From Methylophilaceae bacterium (GTDB lineage Bacteria; Pseudomonadota; Gammaproteobacteria; Burkholderiales; Methylophilaceae): a stretch of DNA of 5,508 bases. Below, piece by piece: positions 1 through 5,508 of this stretch. Position numbers and translations under genes: made by a program. The notes under the pieces were generated by a model. The model was given only the letters and a program-made list of their open reading frames with translations, was not told where the DNA came from and ran no database searches. Numbering within the stretch: position 1 is the first letter of the stretch; each line of letters starts with the position of its first letter. The stretch is taken from NCBI GenBank assembly GCA_009926525.1, contig RFOR01000048.1:1-5508 (forward strand). Direction: 5' to 3'.

Positions 1-247
1 GTAATAAGGTCGCGGTATGAATAAATTCTACAACTGCAGAAAGTGTATGGTGATGCGGCTCAATTTTGCCGAAAACGCCTGCAGATAAAAGCACTAAGGC
101 AGGACGCAGGCGTTTGCCGCCGCTATTAATGATGTAGTCCGCCACTTGGTTGATGAGCACGACTTCGGAATGGAGGGACTTGCGGATGACGTCATCGACG
201 GTACGCATGTCGTCTGCAATGCTTGCTTGAATAAGGCTAAGTGACAA
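1..247 (-). CDS. ispB: Octaprenyl (polyprenyl) diphosphate synthase, N-terminal part
   Basis: Partial gene: 82 codons are present and the rest lies beyond the left edge. The enzyme is a trans-isoprenyl diphosphate synthase that condenses isopentenyl diphosphate units into the long side chain of ubiquinone or menaquinone. The reading frame shows the family's GGKRLRP motif at residues 43-49, which contributes to isopentenyl diphosphate binding, and the VEFIHTATLL segment at residues 73-82. In the family that segment directly precedes the first aspartate-rich motif (DDxxD), which is therefore outside the window. The chosen start is a TTG at 245-247. An in-frame TAA lies three codons upstream, and from this TTG the protein has the same number of residues before the conserved DDM/QDM position as E. 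coli IspB. The Shine-Dalgarno match is weak. The next ATG is codon 14 (206-208) and would remove a conserved part. It is divergent from rplU, a common proteobacterial arrangement. Family assignment is firm; chain length (C40 or other) cannot be told. Confidence 0.93.
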   Translation of the reverse strand, partial: MSLSLIQASIADDMRTVDDVIRKSLHSEVVLINQVADYIINSGGKRLRPALVLLSAGVFGKIEPHHHTLSAVVEFIHTATLL

Positions 248-274
248 TTGAAGTTACCAATAAAATTTGTAACA

Positions 275-283
275 ATTTTAGCA
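275..283 (-). promoter_or_regulatory. Candidate extended -10 promoter for ispB
   Basis: On the minus strand, 283 down to 275 reads TGCTAAAAT, an extended -10 element (TGn followed by TAAAAT, 5 of 6 to consensus). The predicted transcription start near 268 would leave a leader of about 21 bases before the TTG start at 247. No good -35 hexamer is present at the expected distance (298-303 reads GGCAAA on this strand), so the call rests on the extended -10 alone. Confidence 0.35.
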
Positions 284-393
284 TTTATAAGGGCAATTTT
301 GCCTGACTTTTTATGCGTTTAAAGCCCTAAAAACCATGTCATATCGTTACTGGAGCTAAAATATCATCTATCCTTGGATTTAAGCACTTAAGG

Positions 394-447
394 TTTTTTA
401 TATAAAGCCTATTTTGTATTTGCTTAAGTCCTAATTTTACGTATAAT
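394..447 (+). promoter_or_regulatory. Sigma-70-type promoter of rplU-rpmA with AT-rich upstream tract
   Basis: A perfect -10 hexamer TATAAT lies at 442-447. A half-matching -35, TTGCTT, lies at 420-425 with a 16-base spacer. The stretch 394-421 is very AT-rich and sits where an UP element would contact the RNA polymerase alpha subunits. The bases just after the -10 (GCGCAG, 448-453) form a GC-rich discriminator, a feature known from stringently controlled ribosomal promoters. The inferred transcription start near 453-455 leaves a leader of about 32 bases before the rplU start. Promoter identity is likely from the -10 and position; growth-rate or ppGpp control is inference. Confidence 0.7.
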
Positions 448-486
448 GCGCAGTTCATTTGAATGCGTAGCAAACGAGGCTTAATC

Positions 487-849
487 ATGTATGCAGTCAT
501 CAAGACTGGCGGTAAACAGTACCGCGTAACTCCTGGCCTAAGGCTTAAGGTAGAAAAATTAACAGGTGACGTTGGTAGCGACGTTACTATCGATCAAGTA
601 TTAGTGTTGGCTGATGGTGATAATGTCACTATCGGTGCTCCATTAATCGCTGGCGCTAGCGTGACAGCTAAAGTGTTATCACACGGCCGTGGCGACAAGG
701 TAATGATTTTCAAATTCCGTCGTCGTAAACACTACCGTAAAACACAAGGTCATCGTCAGAGCTATACAGAAATCCAAATTGCAGATTTCGGTGGCGCTTC
801 AACTAAACCAGCAAAAGCTAAAGCTGCTAAAGCTAAAGCTGCTGAATAA
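487..849 (+). CDS. rplU: 50S ribosomal protein L21
   Basis: L21 is a 23S rRNA-binding protein of the large ribosomal subunit. The 120-residue product opens with [14 protein letters not shown], the hallmark of the family, and carries the basic stretch [17 protein letters not shown] typical of the rRNA-contacting region at about residues 77-93. The start is the ATG at 487, seven bases after GAGG (476-479). An in-frame ATG at 463 would add eight residues (MRSKRGLI) that the family lacks, and it would lie only about 10 bases after the predicted transcription start, so I reject it. At 120 residues it is longer than the 103 of E. coli; the excess is a C-terminal Lys/Ala tail from about residue 105, encoded partly by a tandem repeat. 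rpmA follows after 10 bases, the usual co-transcribed partner. Confidence 0.97.
   Translation: MYAVIKTGGKQYRVTPGLRLKVEKLTGDVGSDVTIDQVLVLADGDNVTIGAPLIAGASVTAKVLSHGRGDKVMIFKFRRRKHYRKTQGHRQSYTEIQIADFGGASTKPAKAKAAKAKAAE
814..843 (+). repeat. Perfect 15-bp tandem duplication in the 3' end of rplU
   Basis: The unit AAAGCTAAAGCTGCT occurs twice with no mismatch (814-828 and 829-843), in frame, each copy encoding Lys-Ala-Lys-Ala-Ala. It makes up most of the basic C-terminal tail of L21. The unit is a multiple of three, so copy-number change by slippage would alter tail length without a frameshift. Confidence 0.85.
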
Positions 850-859
850 GGAGTAAAAA

Positions 860-1117
860 ATGGCACATAAGAAAGCTGGCGGGAGTTCCCGTAACGGTCG
901 TGACTCACATTCCCAACGATTAGGTGTTAAAGCCTTCGGTGAGCAAGAGGTTTCAGCTGGTAGCATCATTGTTCGTCAACGTGGCACACGTATGCACGCT
1001 GGTGAAAATGTAGGCATGGGTAAAGACCACACACTATTTGCAAAAGTTGACGGTAAAGTTGCTTTCGCTGTTAAAGGTGCGTTGCGTCGTAAGATGGTAA
1101 GCATCATCCCGCTTTAA
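860..1117 (+). CDS. rpmA: 50S ribosomal protein L27
   Basis: L27 is a large-subunit protein whose N-terminal tail reaches towards the peptidyl-transferase centre. The 85-residue product matches the family over its whole length: [16 protein letters not shown] at the N-terminus, then [19 protein letters not shown] (residues 33-44), [16 protein letters not shown] and DGKVAF. E. coli L27 is also 85 residues. Gly/Ser-rich residues follow MAHKK directly, with no cleavable N-terminal extension of the kind found in Firmicutes. The ATG is preceded by a strong AAGGAG (848-853) that overlaps the rplU stop codon, so translation is probably coupled to rplU. An intrinsic terminator follows 16 bases after the stop. 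Confidence 0.98.
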   Translation: MAHKKAGGSSRNGRDSHSQRLGVKAFGEQEVSAGSIIVRQRGTRMHAGENVGMGKDHTLFAKVDGKVAFAVKGALRRKMVSIIPL

Positions 1118-1133
1118 TGCTAGCAAGCACTAT

Positions 1134-1164
1134 AAAAAGCCCTATCGCTTGGTAGGGCTTTTTT
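1134..1164 (+). terminator. Rho-independent terminator after rpmA
   Basis: GCCCTATC (1139-1146) pairs with GGTAGGGC (1151-1158), eight pairs including one T-G wobble, around the four-base loop GCTT. Six T follow (1159-1164). Five A upstream (1134-1138) can extend the stem against the T-tract. It lies directly after rplU-rpmA and would end or reduce transcription before obgE. Confidence 0.9.
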
Positions 1165-1182
1165 GTTTTATATGGGGCTAAC

Positions 1183-1210
1183 TTGGCGGTATGATACGGT
1201 TAGTTCTAAA
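1183..1210 (+). promoter_or_regulatory. Candidate promoter for obgE-proB-purEK
   Basis: Between the rpmA terminator and obgE, TTGGCG (1183-1188; 4 of 6 to the -35 consensus) is followed after 16 bases by TCTAAA (1205-1210; 4 of 6 to the -10 consensus). A stronger -10-like TATGAT (1190-1195) lies nearby but has no acceptable -35. A promoter is expected because a good terminator precedes this spacer, but which element is used cannot be decided by eye. Confidence 0.3.
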
Positions 1211-1269
1211 TGGATTGTTAGCTTGAGTTCCAATGCTGAGTCCGAAGTGTGATATCAATTGTGCGGTGA

Positions 1270-2382
<1,113 letters not shown>

Positions 2383-2394
2383 AGTTTGAGTGAG

Positions 2395-3531
2395 ATGAAA
2401 TCATTATTAGCTGACGCAAAATGTATCGTGATTAAGGTGGGTTCTAGCCTAGTCACTAACAATGGCGAGGGTTTGGACCAAACAGCGATTGCTGCTTGGG
2501 CGGCTCAAATCGCCCATTTAGTGCGTCCAGCTAATGGCGATATTCCAGCAAGACAAGTGGTGTTGGTTTCAAGCGGCGCAGTCGCTGAAGGCATGCAGCG
2601 CTTGGGTTGGAAGAAGCGTCCAACAGCGGTGAATGAGTTGCAAGCTGCAGCCGCCGTTGGGCAAATGGGCTTGGTGCAAATGTACGAATCGTGCTTTGCG
2701 CAGCATTCATTTCACACGGCGCAAGTTTTGTTGACGCACGATGACTTGGCTGACCGTAAGCGTTACCTCAATGCGCGCAGTACATTGCGAACCCTGTTAG
2801 ATTTGGGCGTAATTCCTATTATTAATGAGAATGATACCGTTGTCACAGATGAGATTCGTTTTGGGGACAACGACACCTTAGCCTCTTTAGTAGCCAATCT
2901 TATCGAGGCAGATGCTTTGGTGATTTTGACCGATCAAGCTGGCCTATATTCAGCTGATCCACGTAAGAATCCTGATGCCAAGTTTATTCAGCATGCAACA
3001 GCCGGTGACGAAGTTTTGGAGCAAATGGCTGGTGGTGCTGGTAGTAGCGTAGGTACTGGTGGTATGTTGACTAAAATTTTGGCGGCTAAGCGAGCAGCGC
3101 GAAGTGGCGCACATACAATTATTGCTTCTGGTCGTGAAAAAGAAGTGCTTATTAAGTTGGCTTCTGGCGAAGTCATTGGCACGCATCTTCACGCAGAACA
3201 AGGCAAAATGCTTGCTAAGAAACAGTGGATGGCAGACCATTTGCGTGTTTCTGGCCAATTAAAACTCGATGCTGGCGCAGTGAAAGTGTTGCAGACTGAT
3301 GGTAAAAGTTTATTGCCAGTTGGGGTTACAGCGGTTGAAGGAAGTTTTGAACGTGGAGATGTTGTGGCTTGTTTAGATGGGCAAGGCAATGAAATCGCCC
3401 GCGGATTAGTGAATTATTCATCGGCTGAAACGACGCGAATATTGCGTCAGCCGAGCAGTGAGATTGTTTCAATTTTAGGTTATGTGGATGAAGCTGAATT
3501 GATACACCGAGATAACCTGATTCTTTTGTAA
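2395..3531 (+). CDS. proB: Glutamate 5-kinase
   Basis: ProB phosphorylates glutamate to gamma-glutamyl phosphate with ATP, the committed and normally proline-inhibited step of proline synthesis. The 378-residue product has an amino-acid kinase domain followed by a PUA domain (roughly 285-365). Visible motifs are KVGSS with Lys14, SSGAVAEGM from 59, NEND with Asp147, GDNDTL with Asn159 and Asp160, [13 protein letters not shown] 178-190, and GTGGMLTK with Lys227. These equal E. coli Lys10, Asp137, Asn149, Asp150 and Lys217 with a constant offset of ten. I chose the ATG at 2395 because [18 protein letters not shown] fits the usual N-terminus. An in-frame TTG at 2386 would add three residues (MSE) and has no better ribosome binding site. 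The partner proA is not adjacent; obgE-proB linkage without proA is usual in betaproteobacteria. Confidence 0.95.
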   Translation: MKSLLADAKCIVIKVGSSLVTNNGEGLDQTAIAAWAAQIAHLVRPANGDIPARQVVLVSSGAVAEGMQRLGWKKRPTAVNELQAAAAVGQMGLVQMYESCFAQHSFHTAQVLLTHDDLADRKRYLNARSTLRTLLDLGVIPIINENDTVVTDEIRFGDNDTLASLVANLIEADALVILTDQAGLYSADPRKNPDAKFIQHATAGDEVLEQMAGGAGSSVGTGGMLTKILAAKRAARSGAHTIIASGREKEVLIKLASGEVIGTHLHAEQGKMLAKKQWMADHLRVSGQLKLDAGAVKVLQTDGKSLLPVGVTAVEGSFERGDVVACLDGQGNEIARGLVNYSSAETTRILRQPSSEIVSILGYVDEAELIHRDNLILL

Positions 3532-3558
3532 TATTTACATTTAAGTACTGGGGTAACC

Positions 3559-4059
3559 ATGACTAAAACATCACCAAAAGTAGCCATTATTATGGGGTCT
3601 GACAGCGACTGGCCAACCATGAAATTGGCTGCGCAAATGTTGGCAGATTTCGGTGTGCCGTATGAAGCCCAAGTGGTTTCTGCACATCGCACACCAGACT
3701 TGATGTTCAAATTTGCTGAAACAGCTTCAGCTAAAGGCATTCAAGTGATTATCGCTGGTGCCGGTGGTGCTGCGCATTTGCCAGGTATGGTTGCTGCTAA
3801 GACTACATTGCCTGTGTTGGGCGTTCCCGTTGCAAGTAAACACTTGCAAGGTAACGACTCCTTACTTTCTATTGTGCAAATGCCGAAAGGCATTCCGGTG
3901 GCTACATTTGCCATAGGTGAAGCAGGCGCAACGAATGCGGGCTTGTTCGCTGTGTCTATTTTGGCAAATAGTGATGCAGATTTGGCTAAAAAACTACAAG
4001 ATTTTCGTTTGGCACAAACCGCAAAAGTATTGAACATGACATTAACGGAGCAGCCTTGA
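3559..4059 (+). CDS. purE: N5-carboxyaminoimidazole ribonucleotide mutase (class I PurE)
   Basis: PurE rearranges N5-CAIR to 4-carboxy-5-aminoimidazole ribonucleotide in de novo purine synthesis. The 166-residue product matches class I Pur[13 protein letters not shown] (10-21) forms the phosphate-binding start, SAHRTP (41-46) carries the catalytic His43 equivalent to E. coli His45, and [12 protein letters not shown] and [20 protein letters not shown] follow. Class I enzymes use the PurK product, and purK is the next gene, so the pair is self-consistent; class II PurE uses AIR and CO2 directly. The ATG is preceded by GGGG (3550-3553) at five bases. The 27-base gap after proB holds no terminator and no convincing promoter, so purE is probably read from the obgE-proB transcript. 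Confidence 0.96.
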   Translation: MTKTSPKVAIIMGSDSDWPTMKLAAQMLADFGVPYEAQVVSAHRTPDLMFKFAETASAKGIQVIIAGAGGAAHLPGMVAAKTTLPVLGVPVASKHLQGNDSLLSIVQMPKGIPVATFAIGEAGATNAGLFAVSILANSDADLAKKLQDFRLAQTAKVLNMTLTEQP

Positions 4060-5195
4060 GTTCTCATATCATCCTTCCTCCAGCAATGCTAGGCATGTTG
4101 GGCGGCGGCCAGCTTGGTCGCTTTTTTGTGATTGCTGCACATGAAATGGGTTACCGCGTTACCGTGCTAGATCCGGATAAAAATAGTCCTGCAGGTAAAA
4201 CTGCTGATGTGCATCTATGTGCGGCTTATGATGACACTGCTGCATTAAAAAAAATGGCTGAAACCTGCCAAGCGATTACAACTGAATTCGAAAATGTTCC
4301 AGCAAGCACCTTGGAAACTTTGGCGCAGAAGCGCACTGTGCGACCCTCTGCCCAAGCTGTTTCCATTGCACAACATCGCGTATTAGAAAAACAATTTATT
4401 CGTGATGCAGGGATTCCTGTTGCGCCATTTGTCGTGGTGAATGCGGTATCAGATTTACCTGTGGATAGTGAAGCCATTTATCCAGGTATCTTGAAGGTTG
4501 CACGTTTTGGCTATGACGGCAAAGGCCAGGCGCGTGTTGCTAATCAAGCCCAAGCGCAAGCGGCTTTTGAAGAATTCAAAGGCGAGCAATGCGTTTTAGA
4601 AAAAATGTTGAGCTTGGATTACGAGGTTTCAGTGGTTTTAGCTCGTGATGCGCAAGGTAATGTTGCGGCTTATCCTTTGGCAGAAAATAGCCACTTAAAT
4701 GGTATTTTGGATGTCAGTATTGTGCCAGCGCGTGCGCCAAAAGCCATTCAAGACCAGGCTCGTCAATTGGCGATTAAGATTGCTGAAAAGTTAGATTACA
4801 TTGGTGTGTTTGCAGTTGAGTTTTTTGTGAGCAATGGAGAGTTGCTTGCCAACGAAATGGCACCACGCCCTCACAACTCAGGCCATTACACTATTGATGC
4901 GAATGTCACCAATCAGTTTGAGCAACAATTGCGAGCTTTAGTCGGCTTACCTTTGGGCGACAGTCGTTTGCATAGCCAGGCAGTCATGGTGAATATTCTT
5001 GGCGATGTTTGGAAAAATGGTGCTGAACCAGCTTGGGATAAGATTTTTGCTCGAGCAGAACTAAAGCTGCATTTATATGGCAAGCATGAGCCACGTCCAG
5101 GTCGTAAGATGGGTCACTATACTGTCATAGGCGCAGATCAAGAGACCGTTATTGTGAACGCGATTAAAGCGCGTGAAGAGTTGGGGATTGGTTAA
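4056..5195 (+). CDS. purK: N5-carboxyaminoimidazole ribonucleotide synthase
   Basis: PurK is an ATP-grasp enzyme that makes N5-CAIR from AIR, bicarbonate and ATP, the substrate of the neighbouring PurE. Over 379 residues one sees the pre-ATP-grasp nucleotide-like fold ([11 protein letters not shown], 12-22), TEFENVP (76-82), the ATP-binding lysine region [13 protein letters not shown] (146-158, with Lys147), a likely metal-binding Glu255 in VEFFV, and the signature [14 protein letters not shown] (266-279). The start is a TTG at 4056 overlapping the purE TGA stop by four bases (TTGA). It is well supported by GGAG (4047-4050) five bases upstream. The next in-frame ATG (codon 11, 4086) lies too close to the glycine-rich motif and lacks comparable support. 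The overlap implies translational coupling. A terminator follows 27 bases after the stop. Confidence 0.96.
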   Translation: MSSHIILPPAMLGMLGGGQLGRFFVIAAHEMGYRVTVLDPDKNSPAGKTADVHLCAAYDDTAALKKMAETCQAITTEFENVPASTLETLAQKRTVRPSAQAVSIAQHRVLEKQFIRDAGIPVAPFVVVNAVSDLPVDSEAIYPGILKVARFGYDGKGQARVANQAQAQAAFEEFKGEQCVLEKMLSLDYEVSVVLARDAQGNVAAYPLAENSHLNGILDVSIVPARAPKAIQDQARQLAIKIAEKLDYIGVFAVEFFVSNGELLANEMAPRPHNSGHYTIDANVTNQFEQQLRALVGLPLGDSRLHSQAVMVNILGDVWKNGAEPAWDKIFARAELKLHLYGKHEPRPGRKMGHYTVIGADQETVIVNAIKAREELGIG

Positions 5196-5222
5196 GTTTT
5201 ACTTTGATAAAGTCATGACAAT

Positions 5223-5252
5223 AAAAAAGCCGAACATTTAGTTCGGCTTTTT
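5223..5252. terminator. Bidirectional intrinsic terminator between purK and rpsT
   Basis: AGCCGAAC (5228-5235) pairs perfectly with GTTCGGCT (5241-5248) around a five-base loop. An A-tract precedes it (5223-5228) and a T-tract follows (5248-5252), so either strand's RNA gives a GC-rich hairpin followed by U residues. It lies between the convergent ends of purK (stop at 5195) and rpsT (stop at 5280), so it can serve both. Confidence 0.9.
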
Positions 5253-5279
5253 GTTTGATGCTTATTAAAGCAAGACTGA

Positions 5280-5508
5280 TTAAGCCATTGCCTTAATTGA
5301 AGCGTTCAAACGGCTCTTGTGACGAGCAGCTTTATTCTTGTGAATAATGTTCTTGTCTGCAATGCGATCAATAACGCTCACATTTTCAGAGTATGCAGCT
5401 TGAGCAGCACCTTTGTCACCAGCTTCTACCGCTTTAATGATCTTTTTGATCGCGGTGCGCAAAGTAGAACGCAAGCTGGCGTTATGGGCGCGTTGCTTAA
5501 CTGCCTGA
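5280..5508 (-). CDS. rpsT: 30S ribosomal protein S20, C-terminal 75 residues
   Basis: Partial at the right edge. S20 binds 16S rRNA in the small subunit and helps early 30S assembly. The visible frame begins [18 protein letters not shown] and ends SIKAMA before a TAA (complement of 5280-5282). It contains the family motifs [19 protein letters not shown] and the near-invariant [14 protein letters not shown]. coli S20 has 87 residues, so about a dozen N-terminal codons lie outside the window. A TTG in frame at 5472-5474 might be read as a start, but the frame stays open and family-like upstream of it to the window edge, so that TTG encodes an internal leucine. The gene is convergent with purK and shares its terminator. 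In many betaproteobacteria rpsT is a single-gene unit. Confidence 0.96.
   Translation of the reverse strand, partial: QAVKQRAHNASLRSTLRTAIKKIIKAVEAGDKGAAQAAYSENVSVIDRIADKNIIHKNKAARHKSRLNASIKAMA

Noticed and set aside
463..486. Upstream ATG that would extend L21 by eight residues
   Set aside because: The family starts at MYAV, the GAGG at 476-479 serves the ATG at 487, and 463 lies nearly at the predicted transcription start.
1177..1222. GCTAAC/GTTAGC inverted repeat as an obgE leader structure or riboswitch
   Set aside because: The arms are only six bases and 34 bases apart, they overlap the promoter candidate, and no known riboswitch core is recognisable.
1172..1252. 26-codon reading frame in the obgE leader (ATG GGG CTA ... 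GTG TGA), a possible leader peptide
   Set aside because: It has no ribosome binding site, begins 8 bases after the terminator T-tract, shows no run of one amino acid, and may lie upstream of the real transcription start.
2950..3258. 102-codon open frame on the minus strand inside proB
   Set aside because: It lies wholly within a clear proB coding region, has no recognisable motif and is best seen as a shadow frame.
3499..3527. TTGATA (3499-3504) as the -35 of a separate purE promoter
   Set aside because: The -35 is good but the sequence 16-18 bases downstream (around TTCTTTTG) is a poor -10.
3741..4067. 108-codon open frame on the minus strand inside purE
   Set aside because: It mirrors purE codons, is rich in Ala/Pro/Cys from antisense reading and shows no family motif or promoter.
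5472..5474. TTG as the start of a 64-residue S20
   Set aside because: The frame continues upstream with S20-like sequence ([11 protein letters not shown]) to the window edge, so the gene is simply cut off there.

Overview
This is a chromosomal core-genome segment from a Gram-negative bacterium, most likely an AT-leaning betaproteobacterium. The protein sequences and the ispB | rplU-rpmA-obgE-proB order fit that class, and the family Methylophilaceae is my best guess. The placement is an inference from remembered family sequences and synteny, not from a search. I see no mobile element, CRISPR array, tRNA, rRNA or phage gene.

Layout: (1) Positions 1-247, minus strand: the N-terminal 82 codons of a polyprenyl diphosphate synthase (ispB), cut by the window edge. 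(2) Positions 248-486: an AT-rich divergent control region with a good promoter for the ribosomal-protein genes and a weaker candidate for ispB. (3) Positions 487-1117: rplU (L21) and rpmA (L27), 10 bases apart, closed by an intrinsic terminator at 1134-1164. (4) Positions 1118-1272: a spacer with a weak promoter candidate. (5) Positions 1273-5195: obgE, proB, purE and purK on the plus strand. The gaps are short (12 and 27 bases) and purE and purK overlap, so this looks like one transcription unit. (6) Positions 5223-5252: a hairpin with an A-tract on one side and a T-tract on the other, able to terminate transcription from both directions. (7) Positions 5280-5508, minus strand: rpsT (S20), lacking its first dozen or so codons at the window edge.

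Functionally, L21, L27, ObgE and S20 serve ribosome structure and assembly. ProB commits glutamate to proline synthesis. PurK and PurE are consecutive steps of de novo purine synthesis: PurK makes N5-CAIR and class I PurE rearranges it to CAIR. IspB makes the isoprenoid side chain of respiratory quinones. Every complete gene has its expected motifs and length, and I see no frameshift or missing key residue.

I did not find an undescribed system here. The points worth a second look are modest: two non-ATG starts (ispB and purK) and an ambiguous one (proB), a perfect 15-bp tandem repeat encoding the lysine/alanine tail of L21, a terminator that separates rplU-rpmA from obgE, a purEK pair joined to the obgE-proB block, and small palindromes in the divergent ispB/rplU control region.
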